A DNA stretch of 64,000 bases from Parabacteroides sp. TM07-1AC (lineage in GTDB: Bacteria > Bacteroidota > Bacteroidia > Bacteroidales > Tannerellaceae): positions 558,001-622,000 of the forward strand of contig NZ_QUKD01000001.1 in the NCBI RefSeq assembly GCF_003480915.1, written 5' to 3'. Of this stretch, positions 27,901-35,746 are shown in pieces. The notes beneath the pieces are model-generated. The model was not told where the DNA came from. It ran no database searches and saw nothing but the letters and a program-made list of their open reading frames with translations. Both the position numbers and the translations under genes were made by a program. How positions within the stretch are numbered: the stretch's first letter is position 1; each line of letters opens with the position of its first letter.

Positions 27901-29300
27901 GTCAGCGTCAGGATCGGGAAAAACACGATCAGGATAATCAATACGGCAAAAGTAGCACTGCGCACTACCCCGCTTGCCCCTTCCTCCACCTCGCGGTCCA
28001 TTTCTTCTTTCGTCAGTGTCCGCCCGGCAAGCCGTTTGGTATATATATGAGCCAAAACCCCTTCCAGGATAACGATCGAACCGTCCACGACGATACCGAA
28101 GTCGATCGCCCCCAGGCTCATCAGGTTCGCCGACACACCGAACAGCCGCATCATAATAAAGCCGAACAACATCGCCAGCGGAATGACCGAAGCCACGATC
28201 AGGCCGGCACGCACATTACCGAGGAAGACAATCAGCACCAGGAAGACGATCAAAGCCCCTTCTATCAGGTTGCGGACTACCGTCGAGATATTCCGGTTAA
28301 CCAGCTCCGAACGGTTCAGGTAAGGTTCCACGCTGATGCCTTCCGGCAACATCTTCTGCACTTTGTCCACCCGCGCTTCCAGTTCTTTGGTCACCACGTT
28401 GGCATTCGCCCCTTTCAGCATCATGGCTATACCGCCCACGCATTCGCCCTCACCGTCTTTGGTCATCGCTCCGAAACGTTTCGGCGCACCGAAGCGCACC
28501 GTGCCGACATCGCTGATATGTACCGGTATGCCGCCGCGGTTCGTTATCACGATGCGTTCGATATCTTTCGTTTCGCTGATCATTCCTTCGGAACGGATAT
28601 AGTATGCCCGGTCGACTTTCTCTATATAACTACCTCCCGTATTCTGGTTATTGCTGCTCAAAGCGGCATAGACATCGCCGATCGTAATATTCAGCGAATA
28701 CAGGGCATCGGGGTCGACCGCCACTTCATACTGTTTCAGGTATCCTCCGAAACTATTGATCTCCACAATTCCCGGAATACCGGAAAACTGCCGCTTGACG
28801 ATCCAGTCCTGTATCGTGCGCAGCTCCATCGCATCGTATTTATCCTCATAACCGGGAGCCACCTTCAATACATACTGATAGATCTCGCCCAGTCCGGTCG
28901 TGATCGGCATCAGCTCGGGCGTCCCCAACTCCGTGGGGATCTCACCGGCTACGGTCTGTATCTGTTCATTGATCAATTGCCGGGCATCCAGTGTCGGTAC
29001 GCTCTCCTTGAAGACTACCGTCACGAGCGACAACCCGAAACGGGAGACGGAACGTATCTCCTCCACATTCATAATATTACTCATGGCAATTTCGATAGGG
29101 AAAGTAATCAGCTGCTCGACTTCCTGCGGGGCAAGGGTCGGCGAGACGGTCACGATCTGTACCTGATTATTGGTGATATCGGGCACGGCATCGATAGGCA
29201 ACGTCAACATCGCGTAAATCCCTCCGGCAAGCAGGAACAAGGTCGTGAGTGCGACAAACAGCTTTTTGCGGATCGAAAAATGTACTATAGCTTTAAACAT
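24930..29300 (-). CDS. heavy-metal RND pump fused to an outer-membrane channel
   Basis: One 1456-residue polypeptide joining two subunits of a tripartite pump. Residues 1 to about 1037 are a CzcA/CusA-type RND transporter: FSIRKKLFVALTTLFLLAGG (first helix), PIDAVPDITNNQVQI, and GAIDFGIVVDGSIVILEG in helix 4 with the proton-relay Asp. Residues 1048-1067 form a hydrophobic segment ending SSPVWA-EG, resembling a signal peptide with a cleavage site. Residues 1075-1456 are a TolC/CusC-type outer-membrane factor (TLNEALSVALENHPRL, long coiled helices). The ATG at 29300 is preferred to a GTG one codon upstream. Fusions of this kind are known from Bacteroidetes annotation. The exported metal cannot be read from the sequence. 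Confidence 0.92.
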   Translation of the reverse strand: MFKAIVHFSIRKKLFVALTTLFLLAGGIYAMLTLPIDAVPDITNNQVQIVTVSPTLAPQEVEQLITFPIEIAMSNIMNVEEIRSVSRFGLSLVTVVFKESVPTLDARQLINEQIQTVAGEIPTELGTPELMPITTGLGEIYQYVLKVAPGYEDKYDAMELRTIQDWIVKRQFSGIPGIVEINSFGGYLKQYEVAVDPDALYSLNITIGDVYAALSSNNQNTGGSYIEKVDRAYYIRSEGMISETKDIERIVITNRGGIPVHISDVGTVRFGAPKRFGAMTKDGEGECVGGIAMMLKGANANVVTKELEARVDKVQKMLPEGISVEPYLNRSELVNRNISTVVRNLIEGALIVFLVLIVFLGNVRAGLIVASVIPLAMLFGFIMMRLFGVSANLMSLGAIDFGIVVDGSIVILEGVLAHIYTKRLAGRTLTKEEMDREVEEGASGVVRSATFAVLIILIVFFPILTLTGIEGKYFTPMAKTLVFCIIGALILSLTYVPMMASLFLKRTISPKPTFADRFFERLNRLYKSCLTFCLRHIWATVCSAFALLAASLLLFTRLGAEFIPTLDEGDFAMQMTLPAGSSLTQSIELSRQAEKTLMDQFPEIKHVVAKIGTAEVPTDPMAVEDADVMIIMKPFKEWTSAGSRAEMVEKMKKALEPITGAEFNFSQPIQLRFNELMTGAKADIAIKLYGEDMEELYSKAKEVATHVEKVPGAADVIVEQAMGLPQLVVKYNRGKIARYGMNIEELNTIIRTAYAGEAAGVVFENERRFELVLRLDHEKVSDLNLDKLFVRTAEGIQIPVSEVASIELVNGPLQINRDATKRRIVIGVNVRDADIQQVVSQIQDTLDKHIKLKPGYYFEYGGQFENLQNAIDTLLIVIPVALALILLLLFFAFKSVTYTLVVFSTVPLSLIGGIVALWLRGLPFSISAGVGFIALFGVAVLNGILMINHFNDLRKKGTYRMTTNRIIAKGCPHLLRPVFLTGLVASLGFVPMAIARSAGAEVQRPLATVVIGGLIVSTILTLLIIPVFYRIVNAFPLMWKRVRKSNSLKGLSLLVLLFALSSPVWAEGDATGHPAMEDATQPTVLTLNEALSVALENHPRLKTASAAIDRSKASKGEVWEPGATSVNYSWGQLNGETRSDNQLEVTQSLGSLLTPFYKNALVNKQIATGEHYREMVKKEIVAEVKRAWAYYQYAANLCSLYREQNEWALRLQEAGKLRYEQGDITLLERNMATTLAADLRTRLMQAEEELQLAVRRFTWACYADRPIVPEDSTLALFPAETAEVELADVYRDYFRSMADEKKAVLQVERSRFFPELSVGYVRQKIAPLSGLNSWMVGVSFPVLFFPQQSRAKQARIDAYIARTEAEANTRQLSNKVDELQTMLRCQGESIRYYTTGALPEADALIKSAEIQFKESETDIMQFVQSLNSAREIRKGYIEAVYNYNISALELDLYTGK

Positions 29301-29302
29301 CA

Positions 29303-29333
29303 CTTTGTAATTTAAAATAACATTACAAAGCTA
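29303..29333 (-). promoter_or_regulatory. promoter and operator-like repeat of the efflux operon
   Basis: On the minus strand TAGCTTTG (29326-29333) fits the -7 box. A perfect 9-nt inverted repeat, CTTTGTAAT at 29303-29311 with ATTACAAAG at 29322-29330, overlaps the box and reaches to within 3 nt of the ATG. A regulator bound there would block transcription. No good -33 TTTG was found, which would fit an activator-dependent promoter. Confidence 0.5.
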
Positions 29334-29481
29334 ACGACCCTAAAGAAGTCTACATATAATAAAAGAGTGAAGCTGACAGATTGGGAGTTGAAGCGTACTT
29401 ATCAGCCTTTAAAGGAAAAGGGAAAAAGAGATGAAAGGAGTGAATAAAAGAATCCCAGGAAAGATCAGAGCTTCGTTTTTT

Positions 29482-29521
29482 TAAAAGGGGATACATGTTG
29501 TAATTAAAAGGGGTACATGTG
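29482..29521. repeat. short direct repeat
   Basis: TTAAAAGGGG followed by (A)TACATGT occurs twice, at 29482-29499 and 29505-29521, with a one-base difference in length. It sits in the 268-bp gap upstream of the efflux gene and downstream of the small acidic gene. Purpose unknown. Confidence 0.6.
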
Positions 29522-29571
29522 TTTGCGTACGAACAAGCTCTTAGTGCGCGATCTTTCCCGGAATTAGTATG

Positions 29572-29754
29572 TCAGGGGACGTCATTTTCTTCGTTCAGGT
29601 CATCAGCTTCCTGATTGCCGCCCTCTATTGTTTCCGTAATGTCTTTAATATCACCTGCTGTATAGGTGTTAGACAGGACAGAGGCATCCGAAGCCATCGC
29701 TTCGTCGGTCAGATCCGAGCTCTCGTCCCACAGTGTTTGCATAATCTTCGTCAT
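29572..29754 (-). CDS. small acidic protein, unknown
   Basis: Sixty residues, rich in Asp, Glu, Thr and Ser (DESSDLTDEAMASDAS, EENDVP at the end), with no signal peptide or membrane segment. Composition is typical of a soluble acidic protein, while the opposite strand in the same place reads as Cys/Arg/Phe-rich noise. It is 77 nt downstream of pgl, same strand, so could be the tail of that operon. No family recognized and no clear ribosome-binding site. Confidence 0.4.
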   Translation of the reverse strand: MTKIMQTLWDESSDLTDEAMASDASVLSNTYTAGDIKDITETIEGGNQEADDLNEENDVP

Positions 29755-29831
29755 AACCGTTGATTTTATTGTTGATATACTATTCTAACAGCTTGCAGAC
29801 GATAATTGTTGACAGAAAGAGGAAAAAATAA

Positions 29832-30533
29832 TCACAATGTCGTATAAACGATCGAATCTACCGCATGCGACAAGATATACGCAGCCGGCGTTGCATTCGT
29901 AGCCGAATAGCCCTGCTTCAATTCCTCTATCGCAGCCGCCTTGCCTTTACCCAACACAGGGACAAGCAGCGGCGAACCGTTCAGGATAAGCGGGCCCGTC
30001 ATCGTAATACGGAACTGTCCCGATTCCGGATGCTGCGATACGGCATAATTCCGGCTGTCCGTCAGCAACGGCAGATTATCCGGGAAGATGGATGCCGTAT
30101 GCGAATCGCCTCCTATCCCCAGGATGATACAATCGAAATACGGGAACTGCCCGTGACGGGGCAGATATTCCTTCACGATACGCGAATAACGCATCGCCTC
30201 CGTGCCGGGCTCTCCTTCGCCATGGATCCGGTGAATATGATCTTTAGGTATCTGCAGGGGTTCGAACAATAACTTGTTCGCATGCCCGAAATTACTCTCC
30301 GCATCTGTCGGCGGCACACAACGCTCGTCCACCCAGAAGAAACGCATGTTCTCCCAGTCGATCTTATCTTTATACTCATCCGCCCATAGAGCAAACATCT
30401 GTTTGGCCGTCTCGCCACCCGACAAGGCCAGGTTGAACGGCGTCTGCTCTTCTTTACGGGCCATATAATCCATCAATTGGCTGGTCAAAGCCCGCAAAGC
30501 ATCCTTATTGTCTTTGTAATTCTCTATTTTCAT
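29832..30533 (-). CDS. pgl: 6-phosphogluconolactonase
   Basis: Hydrolyses 6-phosphogluconolactone to 6-phosphogluconate, the second step of the oxidative pentose phosphate pathway. The DevB/SOL-type domain (233 residues) shows NLALSGGETAKQMFAL, RFFWVDERCVPP, HRIHGEG and DCIILGIGGDSHTASIFP. The start is taken at ATG 30533, where the family N-terminus (MKIENYKDN) begins. An upstream in-frame start would read through the GC-rich palindrome at 30551-30572. It is the fourth gene of the operon rclA-like - gnd - zwf - pgl. Confidence 0.94.
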   Translation of the reverse strand: MKIENYKDNKDALRALTSQLMDYMARKEEQTPFNLALSGGETAKQMFALWADEYKDKIDWENMRFFWVDERCVPPTDAESNFGHANKLLFEPLQIPKDHIHRIHGEGEPGTEAMRYSRIVKEYLPRHGQFPYFDCIILGIGGDSHTASIFPDNLPLLTDSRNYAVSQHPESGQFRITMTGPLILNGSPLLVPVLGKGKAAAIEELKQGYSATNATPAAYILSHAVDSIVYTTL

Positions 30534-30550
30534 ATGTTTCTCATTTGAGG

Positions 30551-30572
30551 GGGGCGGTTCACGAACCGCCCC
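30551..30572. repeat. GC-rich palindrome between zwf and pgl
   Basis: GGGGCGGTTC (30551-30560) and GAACCGCCCC (30563-30572) form a perfect 10-bp stem with a 2-nt loop. It lacks a T-tract, so it is a poor terminator in an operon that must continue into pgl. Palindromes of this form are often dispersed, high-copy intergenic elements, which cannot be tested in one window. Confidence 0.75.
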
Positions 30573-30580
30573 TACGTTGT

Positions 30581-32050
30581 TCAACCGCAGGAATCGCAGG
30601 AGTCTCCTGCCAAACCTGCGCCTAACATCATTCTTTCCAATGGCCCGTTCTGTCCCGGTTCGTAGAAGAAGAGATTCTTCGAACCTTCCTCTTTCCAGTG
30701 ATGCAGGATCGGGTCGATAAAGCGCCAGCTGGCTTCCAAAGCGTCGCTACGTGCATACAAGGTCGAATCGCCCAACATGGCATCCAGCAACAGACGCTCG
30801 TAAGCATCCGGCAAATGGGTCTTTGACAGTGAATCGTAGCGGAACTCCATCCCTACCTGCTTCACTGTGAATCCGGCACCCGGCATCTTCAGGCCGAAAC
30901 GCAGCGTGATGCTCTCGTCCGGCTGGATACGGATCACCAGCTTGTTACATGAACTGCCCGAGCATTGTCCGGCAAAAAGCTGATGGGGTGTCGATTTGAA
31001 ATGGATAACGATCTCCGACGACTTCTCCGGCAGTTTCTTCCCCGTAAAGAAGTAGAACGGCACACCGCTCCAACGCCAGTTGTCGATGAAGAACTTCATG
31101 CCGACATAAGTTTCCGTATTCGAATCCGGCGCGACATTCTTCTCTTCACGATAGCCGTCGTACTGCCCGCGGACCACCTGTTCGTTGATCTCGCGGATCG
31201 TATAGGGACGGATGGCGCGGAAGATCTTCACGATCTCGTCGCGGATAGGTTCAGGATCGAACACGGCGGGCGACTCCATAGCGGCAAACGCCATCAGCTG
31301 CATGAGGTGATTCTGAATCATATCACGCAGGGCCCCTGCCCCGTCATAGTATTTACCGCGGTTCTCCACGCCCAATGTTTCGGATGCGCTGATCTCCACC
31401 GAATCGACATAATTACGGTTCCATAACGGTTCGAAAATACCGTTGGAGAAACGGAGTACCAGGATGTTCTGCACCGTCTCCTTGCCCAGGTAATGGTCGA
31501 TACGGTAAATCTCATTCTCGTCGAAGATGCGGCAGAGATGCTTGTTCAGTTCCTGCGCCGTCTCCAGGCTTGTACCGAAAGGCTTCTCGACGATCACGCG
31601 ACGCCAGCCGTCTTCCGATTCCGCCACGTTCATGCCGTTTTCCTGCAGGTATTTCGGTACCAGCTCGTACATCAGCGGCGGTGTAGCCAGATAATACATG
31701 ATCCTGTCCGGGATATTCTCCTGTTGCAGCAACAGGCGTACACGATCTTTCAGTTTCACATATTCGGCGGATTTGGTCGAATCGAATGCCAGGTAGAACA
31801 GTATCTGGAGGAATCTATCCAGATCTGCGCTGTTTGTTTCCTTATTTCCCCGTGCTTCCAGGATATGTTTACGTTGTTCGGCACGGAACTCATCATCCGT
31901 AAACGCTGTACGTGCAGCTCCCAGTATGGCAAAATGTTCGGGCAACATATCGCCGATGAACAATTCAAAAAGTGCGGGCAGCAACTTGCGGCCCGTCAGG
32001 TCGCCCGATGCCCCGAAAATAACAAGTAGTTGGTCGTTTGCTCTTTTCAT
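30581..32050 (-). CDS. zwf: glucose-6-phosphate 1-dehydrogenase
   Basis: Oxidizes glucose 6-phosphate to the lactone with NADP+, the entry step of the oxidative pentose phosphate pathway. The Rossmann motif is VIFGASGDLTGRKLLPALF, and the active site is YRIDHYLGKETVQNILVLRF with the catalytic His two residues after Asp. Translation should begin at ATG 32050: a GGAGGA ribosome-binding site lies 7 nt upstream, whereas the earlier GTG at 32065 would overlap it. The resulting 489 residues are normal. It is 18 nt after gnd. Confidence 0.97.
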   Translation of the reverse strand: MKRANDQLLVIFGASGDLTGRKLLPALFELFIGDMLPEHFAILGAARTAFTDDEFRAEQRKHILEARGNKETNSADLDRFLQILFYLAFDSTKSAEYVKLKDRVRLLLQQENIPDRIMYYLATPPLMYELVPKYLQENGMNVAESEDGWRRVIVEKPFGTSLETAQELNKHLCRIFDENEIYRIDHYLGKETVQNILVLRFSNGIFEPLWNRNYVDSVEISASETLGVENRGKYYDGAGALRDMIQNHLMQLMAFAAMESPAVFDPEPIRDEIVKIFRAIRPYTIREINEQVVRGQYDGYREEKNVAPDSNTETYVGMKFFIDNWRWSGVPFYFFTGKKLPEKSSEIVIHFKSTPHQLFAGQCSGSSCNKLVIRIQPDESITLRFGLKMPGAGFTVKQVGMEFRYDSLSKTHLPDAYERLLLDAMLGDSTLYARSDALEASWRFIDPILHHWKEEGSKNLFFYEPGQNGPLERMMLGAGLAGDSCDSCG

Positions 32051-32068
32051 TCTCCGGTCCTCCACTTG

Positions 32069-33523
32069 TTAAACTGTATAGGTTCCTGAAACCGTATTAC
32101 CCCCTTCGCCCGTCCAGTTGGTGTGGAAGAAAATACCACGGTCGCGGTCTGTCCGTTCATACGTGTGAGCACCGAAATAGTCACGCTGCGCCTGTATCAG
32201 GTTGGCTGCCGAGCTCTGGGTACGCAACCCGTCGAAATAACTAAGGGCGGAACTCATGGCCGGCAGGGCGACACCGCTCAGGGCACCTTCCGCAACGACT
32301 TTACGCCAGGAAGGTAAAGCAGACTGTATCTTGGTGCGGAAGAAATCGTCGAACAACAGGTTTTCGAGTTCCGGATTCTTCCGGTAAGCCTCCGTGATCT
32401 TCTGCAGGAAAACGGAGCGGATGATGCAGCCCTTACGCCAGATCTGTGCGATCGTCCCGAAATCCAGTTTCCAGCCATAACGTTCGGAAGCACGGCGGAT
32501 CAGGGAGAATCCCTGCGCATAAGAGATCAGTTTAGAGGCATACAATGCCTGGCGTATCTCTTCCACGTACAGGTTTTCACCCAACTGCACCGGTTCCGGA
32601 TACAAGCCGGAAGCCTTTTCGCGTTCGTCAGAGAGGGCGGACAGCATACGGGCATACACGGCCTCGGTGATCAGCGTCAACGGATCGTTCTCGTCCATCG
32701 CAGCGATGGCACTCCATTTTCCCGTTCCTTTCTGACCGGCAACGTCGAGTATCTTATCCAGCAACGGCTTGCCGTCTTCGTCGCGGAAGCGGAGTATATT
32801 CGTGGTGATCTCGATCAGGAAACTATCCAGTTCGCCCTTGTTCCATTCTTCAAAGACGACGGACATTTCATCATTGTCCAGGCCTTTCCGGTTCTTCAAC
32901 AGGGAATAGGCTTCGGAGATCAGCTGCATGTCACCGTACTCGATGCCGTTGTGCACCATCTTGACAAAGTGCCCGGCACCGCCTTCGCCGATCCATTGGC
33001 AACAAGGCTTACCGTCATCCAGCTTGGCTGCGATACTCTGTAAAATATCCTTTACGATGGGCCATGCTTCGGGAGATCCTCCGGGCATGATAGACGGGCC
33101 GTGCAAGGCACCTTCCTCACCTCCCGAAATACCTGATCCGACAAAATACAGACCTTTGGCTTCCACCTCTTTCACACGGCGTTCCGTATCATGGAAGTCG
33201 GAGTTGCCTCCGTCGATGATCACGTCGCCGGGCGACATATGAGGCAAGAGCTGTTCGATCATTTCGTCGACCGGAGCACCGGCCTTGATCATCATCATAA
33301 TGATTCGGGGACGCTTCACGGCATCCACCAGTTCGTCGATCGAATGGGTAGCGATAAAATTCTTTCCTTTTCCACGGCCGTTCACGAAGCGGTCCACCAC
33401 TCCTTCTTCGCCGGGGAAACTACGGTTATATACTGCAACGGTAAAACCTTTGCTTTCCATATTTAGAGCCAGGTTCTCACCCATCACGGCGAGACCAATC
33501 AGTCCGATATCAGCTTTCTTCAT
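32069..33523 (-). CDS. gnd: 6-phosphogluconate dehydrogenase (decarboxylating)
   Basis: Converts 6-phosphogluconate to ribulose 5-phosphate, CO2 and NADPH. N-terminal GLAVMGENLALN is the cofactor fold and NRS (residues after VAVYNRS) fits NADP specificity. The active site shows GSGISGGEEGALHGPSIMPGG and KMVHNGIEYGDMQL. At 484 residues it is the long dimeric type. It is 23 nt downstream of the RclA-like gene and followed by zwf. Confidence 0.97.
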   Translation of the reverse strand: MKKADIGLIGLAVMGENLALNMESKGFTVAVYNRSFPGEEGVVDRFVNGRGKGKNFIATHSIDELVDAVKRPRIIMMMIKAGAPVDEMIEQLLPHMSPGDVIIDGGNSDFHDTERRVKEVEAKGLYFVGSGISGGEEGALHGPSIMPGGSPEAWPIVKDILQSIAAKLDDGKPCCQWIGEGGAGHFVKMVHNGIEYGDMQLISEAYSLLKNRKGLDNDEMSVVFEEWNKGELDSFLIEITTNILRFRDEDGKPLLDKILDVAGQKGTGKWSAIAAMDENDPLTLITEAVYARMLSALSDEREKASGLYPEPVQLGENLYVEEIRQALYASKLISYAQGFSLIRRASERYGWKLDFGTIAQIWRKGCIIRSVFLQKITEAYRKNPELENLLFDDFFRTKIQSALPSWRKVVAEGALSGVALPAMSSALSYFDGLRTQSSAANLIQAQRDYFGAHTYERTDRDRGIFFHTNWTGEGGNTVSGTYTV

Positions 33524-33546
33524 GTTTTGTTCTATTTTATATTTCG

Positions 33547-34923
33547 TTATTTTATTAATGCAAACAAATCGTTCAACGATTCACTCATCGACGGGTGCGT
33601 ATAAATGCTGTCCCGAAGGAATGTATAGTCTTTTCCGGCACGTATGGCCAGCGATACGGTGTTGATCACCTCGGTCGACTCGGCACAGAAAAGGGTACAT
33701 CCCAGTATCTCGCCTGTTTCCGTATCGACGATCGCTTTCAGCAGTCCGTCCGTCTGTTCGAAGGTACGTGTCCGCGGGAATGCAGCAGCCGGCATCCGTG
33801 CAATGCTTATTTTCCTTCCGGAACGCAGCGCCTCTTCCTCTCCCATCCCGATGCGTGACAGCGGGGGATCGATGAATACGGAATAGGCAACCGCCACACG
33901 GTCATCCTTCGTTCGCCGTCCGTTACCGAACAGCTGGTCTTTTATCACACGATAATCGTCCAGAGAGATGTAGGTAAATTGAAGACCGCCCGTCACATCG
34001 CCCATTGCCCAGATATTCGGGACATTGGTGCGCAGATGGTCGTCCACGATGACGGCTCCCCGGTCGGAGATCTTTATCCCCGCAGCTTCCGGATGCAGGT
34101 CTGTGGTGTTCGGACGGCGTCCGGTTGCCAGCAGCACAGCGTCGGCGGGAAGTTGTACTTCGTTTCCTTCTTTCTCTTTATATGTTATAACAGCTCCGGA
34201 GCCATTGTGTTCAATCGACTGTACCGAAGCGTTCAGACGGATGGTGATTCCTTTCTTTTCGAGTACCGTTTTTACCGCATCGGCAATGTCGCGGTCTTCG
34301 CGGGCAATGAACTTGTCTCCCCCTTCCAGCACGATCACTTCCGAACCGAAACCGGCAAACATGGAGGCAAATTCCAGTCCGATATAACCGCCGCCTACAA
34401 TCGCCAGTCGGCGGGGTAGTTTGTCCAGTTCCATGATCGAGGTACTGGTGTAGACAAACGGATTTCCTTCTATACCTTTGATGGGCGGGATGATGGTAGA
34501 TGCTCCCGTATTGATGAATATCTTTTTGCCTTCCAGGAGGAGGGTTTCGTTACCTGCTTTTACTTCTATTTCGTAAGGAGAACGGAAAGAGGCGATGCCT
34601 GTATAGACAGTCACGGTATCTTTTGAGTCGAGGTTGTCGAAATTCTTTTTACGCAGCAGCGAGGTCAGTTCCCTTTTCCCGGCAATCGCCTGGCGGAACT
34701 CTTCGGCATACTGTTCGAAGGAAGAAGGTTTGCGGTAGGAAATGACTTTCGACATATGCACCAGCCTTTTCGTCGGGATACAACCGATATTGATACAGGT
34801 TCCTCCGTACATACCGGACGAACGCTCGATAATAGCGACATTCCAGCCTCTGTTTCCCAACTCTGCGGCAAGTGTTTTACCGGCTTTACCAAACCCAATG
34901 ATAATTGCATCATACTTTTTCAT
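33547..34923 (-). CDS. RclA/mercuric-reductase-like FAD disulfide oxidoreductase
   Basis: Class I pyridine nucleotide-disulfide oxidoreductase, 458 residues. The FAD site IIGFGKAGKTLAAEL is followed by the redox disulfide GGTCINIGCIPTKRL, an NAD(P) site (AIVGGGYIGLEFASMF) and the dimerization domain, ending YTHPSMSESLNDLF. The latter motif and the CINIGC spacing resemble RclA (hypochlorite/copper stress) more than lipoamide dehydrogenase. No N-terminal HMA domain is present, so mercury reduction is unlikely. AGGAGG sits 9 nt before the ATG. It heads the operon with gnd, zwf and pgl, all supplying NADPH. Confidence 0.85.
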   Translation of the reverse strand: MKKYDAIIIGFGKAGKTLAAELGNRGWNVAIIERSSGMYGGTCINIGCIPTKRLVHMSKVISYRKPSSFEQYAEEFRQAIAGKRELTSLLRKKNFDNLDSKDTVTVYTGIASFRSPYEIEVKAGNETLLLEGKKIFINTGASTIIPPIKGIEGNPFVYTSTSIMELDKLPRRLAIVGGGYIGLEFASMFAGFGSEVIVLEGGDKFIAREDRDIADAVKTVLEKKGITIRLNASVQSIEHNGSGAVITYKEKEGNEVQLPADAVLLATGRRPNTTDLHPEAAGIKISDRGAVIVDDHLRTNVPNIWAMGDVTGGLQFTYISLDDYRVIKDQLFGNGRRTKDDRVAVAYSVFIDPPLSRIGMGEEEALRSGRKISIARMPAAAFPRTRTFEQTDGLLKAIVDTETGEILGCTLFCAESTEVINTVSLAIRAGKDYTFLRDSIYTHPSMSESLNDLFALIK

Positions 34924-35154
34924 CCTACAATCCTCCTCTTTTTTTAGACTAAGTTATTAACAGAACAGCTGTTTTAACCTAATTGTTCGTAAAATTATAT
35001 CTATATTCTGATAATTGTTATCTATCACCCCGCCCTAATAGCAAAGGCTGACGATACAAAAGTAAAGAATGCAGACGGTTAAGAGGATATCTATTTTTCC
35101 TGAAAAGTTGGCGATTTGGCTAAATATGCAGTAAACTTGATGAAACCAAACGTC

Positions 35155-35463
35155 TCATAACATTTCTTTCAAGCGTACAGGATCACGTCGATTATCACCG
35201 ATAGCCACTATATTGATAATATCCTTTTTTACGACATAATAAATTGTATTGATATCCGATAACACGTAACGCCTTACTCCCTGTTTGTAAGAAGTAGCCG
35301 GAAAAGCATATGGGAACATAGTTATATGAGTAACTGCCCTGTCGACAGAACGAACGAAATCTTTCACAACTTTTTCATTCCAGCTGTTTGAAAGATATCC
35401 AACGATCTCTTCAAAGTTATGGATTGCCTGATTAGACCATTCTATTTCATAAAGATTAGTCAT
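35155..35463 (-). CDS. RelE/ParE-family toxin
   Basis: Small basic protein with the ParE/RelE fold: EIEWSNQAIHNFEEIVGYLS at the start, RRYVLSDINTIYYVV and the C-terminal IVAIGDNRRDPVRL. ParE types poison gyrase and RelE types cut mRNA; which applies is unclear, but the lack of obvious RelE catalytic pattern and the length (102 residues) favour ParE-like. The start is put at ATG 35463 because it makes a 4-nt ATGA overlap with the antitoxin stop; an ATG two codons upstream also exists. Confidence 0.88.
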   Translation of the reverse strand: MTNLYEIEWSNQAIHNFEEIVGYLSNSWNEKVVKDFVRSVDRAVTHITMFPYAFPATSYKQGVRRYVLSDINTIYYVVKKDIINIVAIGDNRRDPVRLKEML

Positions 35464-35684
35464 AGCCATTTCTTGTAGCGTTTCCTCATTTCACTGTGAG
35501 GTATCGTACGACCGGCTTCTATATCAGAAAGCCCTTTTTCTATCGCCTGCTGATCCTGTTCCGATATTTCGTTCCACCATTCTACATCAGACCGATCAAT
35601 TCCCGATCCGTAAACAGATTGCGGCTCATTGAGAGATGAGTCAGGCGGCATTTTTTCCGGATCGGAATAATTCTTTGCAAACAT
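35460..35684 (-). CDS. antitoxin of the ParE-type pair
   Basis: Seventy-four residues, acidic overall, ending EKGLSDIEAGRTIPHSEMRKRYKKWL, where the short helix and basic tail match antitoxins that bind RelE/ParE toxins. It precedes and overlaps the toxin gene by 4 nt, the normal antitoxin-toxin order. The N-terminal half is poorly conserved and no DNA-binding domain is obvious. Confidence 0.82.
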   Translation of the reverse strand: MFAKNYSDPEKMPPDSSLNEPQSVYGSGIDRSDVEWWNEISEQDQQAIEKGLSDIEAGRTIPHSEMRKRYKKWL

Positions 35685-35746
35685 AACAGGAGTCCTTTCT
35701 TCTTTTAAGTTATACAGGCAAAAGTAAACAATAAATTGGGATGATA

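Noticed and set aside
33547..34923. Mercuric reductase
   Set aside because: Lacks the N-terminal metal-binding domain and C-terminal vicinal cysteines of MerA, and no mer genes are nearby.
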